The position numbers were made by a program, and so were the translations under genes. Below, one piece after another: positions 7,443-17,500 of a stretch of 64,000 nt of DNA. Below the pieces are notes generated by a model that had not been told where the DNA came from, searched no databases, and saw only the letters and a list, made by a program, of their open reading frames with translations. Source of the stretch: Gramella sp. AN32 (GTDB lineage: Bacteria > Bacteroidota > Bacteroidia > Flavobacteriales > Flavobacteriaceae); contig NZ_QEYO01000014.1 of NCBI RefSeq assembly GCF_023718305.1, positions 62,001 through 126,000 of the forward strand, given 5' to 3'. Each line of letters opens with the position of its first letter. Within the stretch, counting starts at the first letter, position 1.

Positions 7443-10172
7443 TTAATTCTGTTTGGTTAGAGGAGTTAAGGTTATTGGGCCCAATAAACCGGATGGAGTA
7501 GGATCCCATTTGGTTGCATCAAATTTTTCATAATCTTTATTCACCATATTTATTTCATAAAAGATCTTCCATTCTTCACCTCTTATTTCCATATCTCTAA
7601 TTCGATTTGCCGGCAGATTGGTTACTTTAATTTTAAGTGTATTTTGTTTATCTTTTAAATTCCCTATATTTAATCTAAAGGGTACAGACCAGGCTTCACC
7701 TATGTACTCATCGTTTACCCAAATCCTTGCGCTTTCCCGAACATCACCCAAGTCTAGTAACCAGTTGTCTGCTTTGCCTTCAGGTCTTTTAAAATTTATA
7801 GTATATGTAGCAGTACCGGAAAATGCTTCTGCCTTTTCACTTAAGTTTGTCCAGGTTTCAAGATGATTGATAGTGGTTTTTTTTGGTAATTCGGGTCCAC
7901 CTTTATCAAAAGTTAAGTACCATTTACCCTCTAATAGATGAGATTTTTCAGATGACTGATAGTAACCCCATTCCTCATTATGTTGAATGTTGCCTGTTTT
8001 AAGAAAGAATGATTGACCGGGTAATATATTAACTTTCACCATTGTTTTGTTCTCCAGTATATTAGATTGGGCTTTGCCATATTTTCCGGTTAATGGATCA
8101 AATAGTATTACTGAAGAAAATTGTCCATTTACAGGTATAAATTCATTAATGGAATTGGAAGTGTGGTTTACTAAAAAATATATTTTTTCCCCATTTTCAT
8201 CTCTTCTAATAAATTTTAGGCCAGTTTTGATCATAGTTTCGGGAAGTATCCCCCTGGTTTCAAGCTCATTTGGAATATTCGAAACTGGATTTAAAAGCGG
8301 CAGCTTATCAGTTAGTAAATTTTTTAGAGATTGAGTTCTTTGCTCATAATTTGTAAAACCAGGTACTGACTCAGGAAGCCCTTCAAAAATGATACTGGCA
8401 CCTTTTTCCTTAAGATCAATTAATTTTTTTAAAGTTTTTAAAGGCATTTTATCAGAATCTGGTATAACAAGACTTTTATAAGTACCACCTGGCAGCACAA
8501 TTTTTCCTTCCTGAACTTCAGCTTGGTCTACAAAGGCATCAGAAATAAAGTCTAATTGATAGCCTTTACGCATTAAGTCCTTGGTTAAATTATAAAAAGG
8601 AGTGCCATGCAGCCATTCGTCCAGAGAATGAATTTTCATTTGGAAAAAAAGCTCGCCATTCAGGTAATTCCCCCAAATATCATGAACCGGCCAGTATAAA
8701 AGAATTTCATTATCGGGTTCACCTGCCTGTAAAAAAGATTGACAGTTATTGATATATTCGAAAAGCCCTGAAGCATCTTCCCAAATTGTATTATTGGGAC
8801 TAAAGTTCACAGCAGCATAAAATTTCCATCCTGGCCATTTTGCTCTTTTTGGAGAATAAGTATTTCCATGGACATAAATATGATTAATCCCGTTCAGCAT
8901 TAATTCTTCTACTTCAGGTTTAGTTTGTGATAATGCTGTTTTAAAGTGATCCCTTAACCAAGTGAATGTTTCTGAAGAAGTAAGAGGTTTCCCTGAAATA
9001 TGGGCAGCGGAGGATGAGAATTTTAACATAACAGGATCAGCATCACCTTCTCGAATATTTTCTTTCAATCTTCTAAATCCTGGTATGTCGAAGGGCATGG
9101 AGCCAAAGGTTTCACATTCGGGAATATCTGCGGCAGCATACAAATCTATAAGGTTCCCAGGAGAACCATGGGCCTGCAAGCGGGTTTTAAGCCCTTTTTC
9201 ATGAGCCCAAGCCGTCCATGGCTCTTCAAATCTATACAATAATAAATCAGATAAAGTTTCTCTGTAATCGCTTTTAACTCTGTTAGCTTCTTCAGAATTT
9301 TTTTTACTTAAAAGAAGTTCAAGATTTGGTTTAAGATCATAACCTCTTCTTTTTTCAAATTCATCGAAGAAATCTGGTGTAAAATCCGTTCCGTAAACTT
9401 CATAACTATCATTAAAAATTGAATTTAATTTACCATCCAGGCTTTCAAAAGCCTTATTAAATGGTTTCAGGTAATCGTTTAAAGCTTCTTCGGAATAGTG
9501 GTCAAGCGTATAGCCTGCACCTCCAGGAGCTGATCGTTTTACCTGTTGTCCTGTTTTTCCAGAGAAAACTGCATAAATAGTATAATTTGTTTTTTTGGCT
9601 TTCCAAGAGAGAGAATTGCCCTCTAATTCATCTGTAAGATTTTTATAGGATCCGTCTTTACCAAATGCAAGTACGTATAATAATATAGTAGCTTGTTTTT
9701 CTTTGGAATTTGCTTTTATCAAACTATTAAATTTCTCTCCACTTTTTACCTCATATTTTTCGGTAACTAGTTTGGTTGCGGCATATTCTATTTCTACTTG
9801 CGGCCCTCCATAAGGCCATCCTGTCCCAAGTACCATGTCAACTCCCATATTAAGACTATCTGCCGTCTTAATGGTGTAATTTAGCATATCAATCCACTCA
9901 GGAGATAGAAAGTCAATAAAATTTTCTTCTTCCCCCTTTACGCCATAAATAGGAGTTATCTCGACACCACCTATTCCAGCTTCATGGAGTTTTATCAGAT
10001 TATTTTTAATATTTGGCTTATCCACGGCATTACCCATCCACCACCATCTTGTCCAGGTCTTGGTTTCTCTATTTGTTTCAAGTGAAAATATGGTGTCAAC
10101 TGATTTGTTCTGCGCTACTAGTTGAATGCTACTCGATAAAATAAGAGCGAAAATAATTAATTTTTTTTCCAT
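7443..10172 (-). CDS. GH106-type alpha-L-rhamnosidase
   Basis: A 909-residue exported enzyme. After the signal peptide (cleavage near LVAQ, residue 21) comes WTRWWWMGNAV, the hallmark start of GH106 catalytic domains. It is followed by GIGGVEITPIYG, TGWPYGGP and the HGSPGNLIDLYAAADIPECE segment. The C-terminal part (roughly residues 770-900) is a beta-sandwich with LDLGDVRESARIWVNDEYIG, resembling the galactose-binding-like fold seen at the end of these proteins. Length is normal for the family. It should remove terminal alpha-L-rhamnose from rhamnogalacturonan oligosaccharides after GH105 exposes it. First gene of the minus-strand operon, transcribed from the divergent regulatory region at 10.43-10.53 kb with a leader of about 250 nt. 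Confidence 0.85.
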   Translation of the reverse strand: MEKKLIIFALILSSSIQLVAQNKSVDTIFSLETNRETKTWTRWWWMGNAVDKPNIKNNLIKLHEAGIGGVEITPIYGVKGEEENFIDFLSPEWIDMLNYTIKTADSLNMGVDMVLGTGWPYGGPQVEIEYAATKLVTEKYEVKSGEKFNSLIKANSKEKQATILLYVLAFGKDGSYKNLTDELEGNSLSWKAKKTNYTIYAVFSGKTGQQVKRSAPGGAGYTLDHYSEEALNDYLKPFNKAFESLDGKLNSIFNDSYEVYGTDFTPDFFDEFEKRRGYDLKPNLELLLSKKNSEEANRVKSDYRETLSDLLLYRFEEPWTAWAHEKGLKTRLQAHGSPGNLIDLYAAADIPECETFGSMPFDIPGFRRLKENIREGDADPVMLKFSSSAAHISGKPLTSSETFTWLRDHFKTALSQTKPEVEELMLNGINHIYVHGNTYSPKRAKWPGWKFYAAVNFSPNNTIWEDASGLFEYINNCQSFLQAGEPDNEILLYWPVHDIWGNYLNGELFFQMKIHSLDEWLHGTPFYNLTKDLMRKGYQLDFISDAFVDQAEVQEGKIVLPGGTYKSLVIPDSDKMPLKTLKKLIDLKEKGASIIFEGLPESVPGFTNYEQRTQSLKNLLTDKLPLLNPVSNIPNELETRGILPETMIKTGLKFIRRDENGEKIYFLVNHTSNSINEFIPVNGQFSSVILFDPLTGKYGKAQSNILENKTMVKVNILPGQSFFLKTGNIQHNEEWGYYQSSEKSHLLEGKWYLTFDKGGPELPKKTTINHLETWTNLSEKAEAFSGTATYTINFKRPEGKADNWLLDLGDVRESARIWVNDEYIGEAWSVPFRLNIGNLKDKQNTLKIKVTNLPANRIRDMEIRGEEWKIFYEINMVNKDYEKFDATKWDPTPSGLLGPITLTPLTKQN

Positions 10173-10429
10173 TAAATGTTTGACTTTTGGATCTTCACTA
10201 TATAAATATCGGTTTTGTTTAAAATTTGCTCTGAAAAATCGTCCATGTTCTTGAGGAGTAAAATGAACATTTGACTAAAGATCAAAATATTAGATCATAT
10301 TTGAAAGTTTCTTTTAATGCTTAATGTATTTTATCTCCTTCAGTTGATAGACCATTCATTTTTCTTAAATACAAATTCGGATATAATTTCTTAAAATTTT
10401 GCCTTCGTGCCAAAGCGAGAATTAATGAT

Positions 10430-10474
10430 TCAAGTTATGGTTTACTTATCCCCTTAGCATCCTGTGCCGTCCTG
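10430..10474 (-). promoter_or_regulatory. PUL promoter site 2 (GH106 operon)
   Basis: Minus-strand CAGGACGGCACAGGATGC (10457-10474) is followed after 19 nt by TAACTTGA (10430-10437), a fair -7 box. It matches the 18-nt consensus at 14 positions. It lies only 12 nt from the oppositely oriented site 3, so the two may be occupied together. Between this box and the GH106 start (10172) nothing else was recognised. Confidence 0.6.
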
Positions 10475-10486
10475 TTTTTGTTGATT

Positions 10487-10531
10487 CAGTATAGTACAGG
10501 ATACAGTGCAGGTATTTAAATTTTATTTTTG
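10487..10531 (+). promoter_or_regulatory. PUL promoter site 3 (sulfatase gene)
   Basis: CAGTATAGTACAGGATAC (10487-10504) is followed after 19 nt by TATTTTTG (10524-10531), a full match to TAnnTTTG. Transcription would start near 10538, about 33 nt before the sulfatase ATG at 10571. Confidence 0.7.
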
Positions 10532-10570
10532 AAATCTTATATATCCTAAATTATTTACCTAAACTTTAAA

Positions 10571-11971
10571 ATGAGATTAAATTATAGGTATCCATATAAA
10601 ATTCTACTATTCCTTACTTTATCAACTATTACCTATGGTTGCAAAACATCTGAAAAGGAAGATAATAAGAGAGATAAGGTTGCGAACTTTTCAAAACCAA
10701 ACATACTTTTAATAATTGCCGATGATGCAGGCTGGAATGATATGAGCTTTCATGGATCCCAAATTAATACTCCGAATATCGATAAACTTGCTAAGAATGG
10801 ATTAGAATTTAACCGTTTTTATGTATGCCCTACTTGTTCACCCACAAGAGCCAGTATTTTAACCGGTATGCCTGCGAGTCGAATAGGCATAGTCGCTCCT
10901 ATTAGTGGGAGAAGTGAGAAGAGTTTGCCGGATTCTATTAAAACACTTCCGCAAATTCTTAAAGATGTAGGTTATCAAACAGCCTTAATTGGAAAGTGGC
11001 ATCTTGGTTTAAAACCCGAAAGTGGTCCGGAAGCTTATGGTTTTGATTATTCTTATGGATTTTTGCATGGTCAGATAGATCAATATGCGCACACTTATAA
11101 AAATGGAGATTCCAGCTGGCATCGAAATGGGGATTTTATTAATGAAAAGGGACACGTCACAAATCTTCTAACACAGGATGCGATAGCATGGATTGCTAAA
11201 AATGAAAAAATTAATAAACCATTTTTCTTACAACTGGCATATAGTGCTCCCCATATTCCTTTACAGGAACCTAAAAAATGGAAAGAACAATACCGTGGAA
11301 TAATTAAAGATAGTTCCCGACTTGATTATGCTGCTGCGATGACACATTTGGATGATGCCATTGGAAGGGTATTGAAAGAATTAGATGAAAAAAAACTTTC
11401 TGAAAATACTCTTGTCGTATTTATGAGTGACAATGGCGCTCAGGAAAACTGGTATCCTGATTCTCAATACGAAGGTAAATATGGTCCTAATTCCAATCTC
11501 GGGAACAATGAACCTCTTAGAGATTTTAAAACCCGTAATTATGAAGGGGCCATTCGAGTGCCGGCCATACTCGTTTGGAAGGGGAGATTAACAGCGGGTA
11601 CTTTCAATGAGTATAATAGCGCACAGGATTTAATGCCCACCTTTTTAGAAATAGCAGGGATCAAAGAATTTCCGAAAAATATAGAAGGACGTTCTTTTTG
11701 GTCTTCAATGGTAAATCATTCCGTTTTTGATAGAAGCATATACATAAGGGGGCACCTTCAGGAAAGCTTAATAGAAAAACCATGGAAATTAATTAGAACT
11801 AGGCATCTCCAAAGGGAGCCAGATTTCGAACTCTATAATGTTGAAAATGATATTTCTGAAACAATAAATCTGATAAATGTATATCCTGAAATTACAACTA
11901 CTTTGAAACATAAACTCAATGCACAATTTGATAAAGATGCTAAGTCGGTGAATGTCGAATTAAAGGAGTAA
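10571..11971 (+). CDS. S1-family sulfatase (lipoprotein)
   Basis: A 466-residue formylglycine-dependent sulfatase. The signal peptide ends in ITYGC (Cys24), so it is probably a lipoprotein. The active-site motif CSPTR starts at Cys89, which would be oxidised to formylglycine by a separate maturase not present here. Metal and catalytic residues are visible at Asp51-Asp52 (IIADDAGW), Lys142/His144 (GKWHLG), His228 (SAPHIP) and Asp287-Asn288 (MSDNG). The C-terminal subdomain is present, so the protein looks complete. The substrate could be a sulfated sugar, but land-plant pectin is not sulfated. The gene stands alone between the GH106 operon (divergent) and the FAS1/SusC operon, each with its own copy of the shared promoter element. 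Confidence 0.9.
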   Translation: MRLNYRYPYKILLFLTLSTITYGCKTSEKEDNKRDKVANFSKPNILLIIADDAGWNDMSFHGSQINTPNIDKLAKNGLEFNRFYVCPTCSPTRASILTGMPASRIGIVAPISGRSEKSLPDSIKTLPQILKDVGYQTALIGKWHLGLKPESGPEAYGFDYSYGFLHGQIDQYAHTYKNGDSSWHRNGDFINEKGHVTNLLTQDAIAWIAKNEKINKPFFLQLAYSAPHIPLQEPKKWKEQYRGIIKDSSRLDYAAAMTHLDDAIGRVLKELDEKKLSENTLVVFMSDNGAQENWYPDSQYEGKYGPNSNLGNNEPLRDFKTRNYEGAIRVPAILVWKGRLTAGTFNEYNSAQDLMPTFLEIAGIKEFPKNIEGRSFWSSMVNHSVFDRSIYIRGHLQESLIEKPWKLIRTRHLQREPDFELYNVENDISETINLINVYPEITTTLKHKLNAQFDKDAKSVNVELKE

Positions 11972-12216
11972 AAATTAGCATTTTCTACACAAGAATCTTA
12001 AATAAAACTCAAAAGATATAATACCTCTTAATCTTTCATGAATTAACAAATTTGTTAAAATAGAAACCAAAAAAATCGGGTGTTTTAATAGCATTTTTTC
12101 CAAATGTCTGACGCTTAATATACTTCTGTTCATTATTAAGAACTCAGTGTTTATAAGGTTAAAATAAGGATTAATAAAATTTTTAGGACAAAATTTGAGG
12201 ATTACATAACTCTTGG
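11972..12216 (+). other. Intergenic region before the FAS1/SusC operon
   Basis: The gap between the sulfatase and the FAS1 gene is 354 nt. This left part is AT-rich and has no gene. The only structure noticed is a perfect 16-bp palindrome TTAACAAATTTGTTAA at 12043-12058, about 90 nt after the sulfatase stop. It lacks a T run and is not a typical terminator. No clear terminator for the sulfatase gene was found. The right part of the gap holds promoter site 4. Confidence 0.4.
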
Positions 12217-12261
12217 CAGTACAGTACAGGATACCTAATAAGTTAAAAGCTTTTAATTTTA
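12217..12261 (+). promoter_or_regulatory. PUL promoter site 4 (main FAS1-SusC-SusD operon)
   Basis: CAGTACAGTACAGGATAC (12217-12234), identical to the consensus, is followed after 19 nt by TAATTTTA (12254-12261). Transcription should begin near 12268, about 58 nt before the ATG at 12326. The embedded TACAG repeats are clearest in this copy. Confidence 0.7.
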
Positions 12262-12325
12262 CATTGTTAATATTTTACTAAGGTTTTAAAAAGCTATTCC
12301 GTAAGACTACCTAACATTAAAAAGA

Positions 12326-14584
12326 ATGAAAAACAAAATTATAAGCTTTTTACTTTTTGCTATTTCTTTGCTCTTATCAAGCTGTAGCAAGCAGGAATTT
12401 GATGAATATTATGCTAGACCCGATGATTTGGAAGATCCTATATTTCAGGTTTTAGAGGCTAGGGGTAATTTCACTAATTTACTTCAAGTAATCGAAAAAG
12501 CAGGATACAAAGATATCTTAAGTAAGGCAGGTTACTGGACCATGTTTGCTCCAAATGACCAAGCCTTCAATAATTTCTTTCAAGAGAACCCTGAATTTAG
12601 TTCATTGGGGGATATCGATTCGGTTGCTGCATCTAAAATTGTAAAGTATGCCTTGGTTTACAATGCATTCAGAACAGATCATATTGCAGATTTTCAAGGT
12701 CCGTTGGGATGGGAGCCCGACATGGCATATAAAAGAAGAACAGCCTATTACACTGGGTTTACTCGGGAGATGGTGAATGGACAGGAAATTGTTACAATTG
12801 CCTCTAATAGGAATAATGACGGAAACGCTAATTATTATATTGAGGGGGATAATAATAATAAATATATCCCTTATTTTTATGAAGAATATATGCAGCTTAA
12901 CAGGCTTAGTGCTGCAGATTATAATTACTTCTTTCCTAATGAACCTTACACTGGATTTAATGTTATAGACGGAACCGTAATAACAGAAGATATTATTGCG
13001 GAAAATGGTGTTATAGATGAAGTGTCTAAAGTCTCACTTCCGCTCCAAAATATAGATCAATATTTAGGAGGGAAACCGGAATACAGTCTCTTTAAGAGTA
13101 TTCTGGATAATAATCTAGTAAGCTATGTACAAAATGATGAAGCTACTCAGACATATAAAACTTATACAGGAAATTCTGAGGATGTTTATGTAAAAGTTTA
13201 TGATCCTGCTTTAGGTTTTTCTCCAAATAATGAAAATTATCTTAAAGAAAGCGACAATGATGCACAGGCTGATGGTTTTACCATGTTTGTTCCGCAAAAC
13301 GAAGCTTTGCAAAAATTTATTGATGAGATTTTGCTAAAACACTATTCTTCTATAAATGCATTGCCTAAATATGTGTTTGAAGATTTTGTTAATGCTCATA
13401 TGTGGAAAAATACGGTGTGGCCTAGCAAATTTGCAAGTAGTACAAATATTCTTGAAGAGGAAGCAAGATTTAATGAAAATACAGATGTGGTAGATCCACA
13501 GGTGCTCAGTAATGGATTGTTCTATGGTACTAATATTATTCAGAAATCTAATATATTTTATTCGGTTTATACCTCGGCATATTTGGATCCAGACTATACT
13601 TTAATGACTCGGGCCTTAAACGAGCCAGACGGATATAAAAATATAATAAGTAACATAGGAAGAAATTATACTCTTTTTCTCATGTCTGATGAAGTTCTTC
13701 AAGATTTAGGCTATGGGTATAATTTGGATCGTCAGGAATGGACTTATACTTCTCCTGTAACTAATACAACTGTTGCGGGTTCTATTGCCCGTGCGAGAAT
13801 TTTAAGAATTTTATATAACCATATTGTTCAAACCCCTAATGGGGAGTTAGATGATCTTTCCGGAACTGGAATATTTAGAAGTGGAGACAATGAAATTCCT
13901 GGAGAATATATAAAATATGATAATAACCAGGTGTATGCTGCAGGAAACGAAGCGCTTGAAAACGTTGTGAATATTACCGGATATGAAGATCAGGAAAATG
14001 GGCGTGTATATTATACTGATAATTTACTTGAATTCAGTGAAGAACCACCTGCACAGGATTTAAAAGAATTGGCAATAGGTCATGATACTATTGTCCTGGA
14101 AGATTCTCCTTTTGAATATTTCTATAGATATCTTGAAAATACAAGTATTTATGATAGAGGGACTAACGCAATTAGAGGTGTGGATTTAGGGACTAAATAT
14201 ACGTTTTTAGTGCCAAGTAATGATGCCATCCGCCAGGCTGTCGAAGATGGTGTTCTTCCCGGAACCGAAACCGAGACCGGGATGGAGCCAAATTTCAATC
14301 CTTCAGACATTGCAGAGAAAGAGATGGTAGAAAAATTTATTCTTTATCATATTCTGGATACCAGAACTATAGCTGCTGATGGGTTCATTAGTGGGCTTAT
14401 TGGAACACTCCTTAAAGATGATTTTGGAGAGGCAGCTTATATAAGAGTAGTAAACGAACCAGGTAGCCTTGAATTAGTGGATGAAAATAATAGATCTGCA
14501 ATGTTGATTCCTGAATACAGTAACAACTTGGCAGACAGGTCTTTAATTCATTTGATTGATAATTATCTTCTATACAATGATTAA
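12326..14584 (+). CDS. Four-domain FAS1 (fasciclin) surface lipoprotein
   Basis: A 752-residue lipoprotein (lipobox LLSSC, Cys20). It contains about four divergent fasciclin (FAS1) domains at roughly residues 37-235, 240-420, 425-575 and 590-750. They are recognised by repeated YTxFAPND/FLVPSNDA-type and LLxYHIL-type segments, for example TMFAPNDQAF, TMFVPQNEAL, TFLVPSNDAI and FILYHILDT. FAS1 domains mediate adhesion or ligand binding, and FAS1 lipoproteins beside SusC/D are common in Bacteroidota, where they are presumed surface glycan-binding or scaffold proteins; no enzymatic residues are expected. It is the first gene of an operon that runs to 27548. Its stop overlaps the start of the SusC gene, so translation is coupled. 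Confidence 0.8.
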   Translation: MKNKIISFLLFAISLLLSSCSKQEFDEYYARPDDLEDPIFQVLEARGNFTNLLQVIEKAGYKDILSKAGYWTMFAPNDQAFNNFFQENPEFSSLGDIDSVAASKIVKYALVYNAFRTDHIADFQGPLGWEPDMAYKRRTAYYTGFTREMVNGQEIVTIASNRNNDGNANYYIEGDNNNKYIPYFYEEYMQLNRLSAADYNYFFPNEPYTGFNVIDGTVITEDIIAENGVIDEVSKVSLPLQNIDQYLGGKPEYSLFKSILDNNLVSYVQNDEATQTYKTYTGNSEDVYVKVYDPALGFSPNNENYLKESDNDAQADGFTMFVPQNEALQKFIDEILLKHYSSINALPKYVFEDFVNAHMWKNTVWPSKFASSTNILEEEARFNENTDVVDPQVLSNGLFYGTNIIQKSNIFYSVYTSAYLDPDYTLMTRALNEPDGYKNIISNIGRNYTLFLMSDEVLQDLGYGYNLDRQEWTYTSPVTNTTVAGSIARARILRILYNHIVQTPNGELDDLSGTGIFRSGDNEIPGEYIKYDNNQVYAAGNEALENVVNITGYEDQENGRVYYTDNLLEFSEEPPAQDLKELAIGHDTIVLEDSPFEYFYRYLENTSIYDRGTNAIRGVDLGTKYTFLVPSNDAIRQAVEDGVLPGTETETGMEPNFNPSDIAEKEMVEKFILYHILDTRTIAADGFISGLIGTLLKDDFGEAAYIRVVNEPGSLELVDENNRSAMLIPEYSNNLADRSLIHLIDNYLLYND

Positions 14585-17500
14585 TATTATGATTAAAAAT
14601 TTAACCAAAATTTTATATCGCGTACTCTTCCTAACGCTGATATTTTCATTCAATATAATTGTGTCACAAAACTCCAACTCAAAATTAATTAGGGGTAAAG
14701 TTTTAGATAGTGAAACCAATCAACCAATTATTGGGACCACTGTTATTGAAAAAGATGTTGAGAATAGGACTATCACGGGGGTGTCAACAGATTTTGATGG
14801 TAGTTTCGCCATAAGAGTAAAAAATCTGAATCATCAATTAGAAATATCATCTATAGGGTATAAGACTAAAATTATCACTCTCGGTCAAAACACTAATAAT
14901 ATTGAGATATTTTTAGAAGCTTCTCTAGAGCAAATGGACGAGGTTATTGTTACGGCTGAAAAGGTAAGGGAAACCGGACTACTGGATATTGCTGAGCGGA
15001 ACCAGACAACCAGTGTGGTAACTATTAGTGCTCAGGAAGTTGAAAACACACAGTCTGCAACTATAGAACAGGCTTTACAAGGTCGAATGCCTGGAGTGGA
15101 TATTTCCTCCTCCTCCGGTGATCCGGGCGCAGGAATGCAAATTAGAATTCGAGGTACCTCTTCCATTAATGGGTCTTCAGATCCATTGGTAGTGGTAGAT
15201 GGAATGCCTTATGAAACTTCAGTACCACAGGATTTTAATTTTGGTACTGCCGATCAGGAAGAATATGCAGCGCTGCTTAATATTGCTCCTTCTGATATAG
15301 AAAGTATTAGCGTCTTAAAAGATGCAGCCGCTACGGCCATGTGGGGTGCAAGAGCAGCCAGTGGTGTTTTAATGATTAACACAAAACGTGGTGCGGTTGG
15401 ACCGCCTACAATTGGCTACACTTTTAGAGGATCTGTGGCTTCGCTACCGGAAACAATTCCCATGTTAAGCGGGGATCAATATTCGCAACTAATTCCGGAA
15501 GAATTTATGAATAGGGATGGACGACCTTTAAATACACTTACCATAAAGGAATTTCAGTATGATCCGCAGGAAGTTTATTGGTATGAAAATTATAGTAATA
15601 ATACTAATTGGATCGAAGCTATTTCTCAAACTGGTTTAATTCAGGATCATAATTTATCGCTTCAGGGAGGCGGTAAAAAAGCACGCTATTATACATCTCT
15701 GGGGTATTATGATTCTAAAGGTGTGACCATAGGAACTGGACTCAATAGAATTAATGCAAGATTGAATCTTGATTATATCGTATCAGATAGAATTAAATTC
15801 AGGGCTGATATTTCTTACACCCACTCTAAAACAGAAAGGAATTATGTAAACGGCACTGATAATGGTGATAGACTTAGAAGTGTTGCATACGTTAAAATGC
15901 CCAATATGAGCATTTATGAATATGATGAATATGGGAACCAGACGCCCAATTATTTTTCTCCTGTATCTAATATTCAGGGAGCATATTCCAGAACATACAA
16001 TCCTGTGGCAATGGCAGAGTTTGCAGAGAACACTCAAAGAGGGGAGAGAATTGTATCACACTTTAATATCAACTGGCAGCTGATTCCGTCATTACTGACT
16101 ACAACCTTTGATTTGCAATTTGATATAAATAACACAAAATTAAATGCCTTTCTGCCTCAAAATGCTACCGGGCGTCCTTTTACTGAAACTGTAGTAAACC
16201 GGGCTACAGATGCCGATGTTGATGCATTTAACCTCATTACAAAAACGAACTTTATATTTACTCCAGAGGTTGGGGAAAATAGCACCTTTCAGGGTGTAGT
16301 TTCACTGCAGTCTAATGATTATAATTATGTTTCGCACCAGGCCTTAACTTCAAATACAGCCTCTTCATTGTTAACAGATCCGTCGGTTCCATCCAGAACA
16401 CAAAATGACGACCTCAATCTATACACAAATAATAGTAGGTCCCGAAGTGTGGCAGCGCTTGCAAACGTACAATATGGATTGTTAGACAGGTATATTTTAA
16501 ATGTTGGCGTTAGAGCCGATGGTAGTTCGAAATTTGGTCCGGAAAATCGCTATGGATTGTTTCCTTCAATTTCTGCGCGTTGGAGATTATCTGGAGAAAA
16601 ATTTATGCAGCAGTTTGAATTTATCGATGATCTAAGTTTTAGAGCCAGTTATGGTAAATCTGGTAGAGCCCCCAGGTATGATTACACGTTTTTTAATACC
16701 TATGGAAATTTTGGTGCAGATTATCTTGGCTTAGCTGGTGTATATCCAAGTAATATCGAATTGTCAAATCTAAGATGGGAAACTTTAACAGGTAAAAATT
16801 TAGGATTCAACCTTCGAATGTTTGATGAAAGGATAATGCTGGATGTTGATGTTTACCAAAATTCTACAGATGATTTATTATTTAACAATTTGAATATCGC
16901 TTCTATATCAGGTTATAATTCGATTGATATGAATATTGGACGCTTAGATAATCAGGGATGGGAAGTAGGCCTATATACTACTCCATATAAATCAGATAAT
17001 TTAAAAATCGAGTTCAATTTTAATATTGCCAGAAATGAAAATATAATTCGTGAAATTTCAGAATTTTTTCCCAGTGAACAGGGAAATGTTGACAGAAACG
17101 GAGAATTTAAACGATTTCTACAAATTGATAACCCTTTTGGTTCATTCTACGGCTATAAATTTAAAGGAGTTTATGAAGATATTGAAGCTACACAAGCCAG
17201 AGATGGAGATGGGGATTTAATTACCGGCCCTAATGGACAAACAGTTTATATGAGGTTTAATTATCCTAATACAGACTATGTATTTCAACCTGGGGATGCT
17301 ATGTATGAAGATATTAACAATGATGGTAATATAGACTCCAGAGATGTGGTTTACCTGGGAAACAGTAATCCAAAGTTCACCGGCGGATTTGGGCCAACCA
17401 TAACATTAAATGACCAGTGGAAATTTATTGCATTTTTCAATTACCGCATAGGATATGACGTAGTTAATGGAACAGATATGTTAACTACCAACATGTACGG

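Noticed and set aside
12500..12510. CAGGATAC inside the first FAS1 gene
   Set aside because: It matches only the right half of the promoter element, lies in coding sequence and has no left half.
14556..14576. Longer start for the first SusC at 14556
   Set aside because: It would extend into the end of the FAS1 gene and put MIIIFYT before a signal peptide that already starts well at 14577 or 14589.
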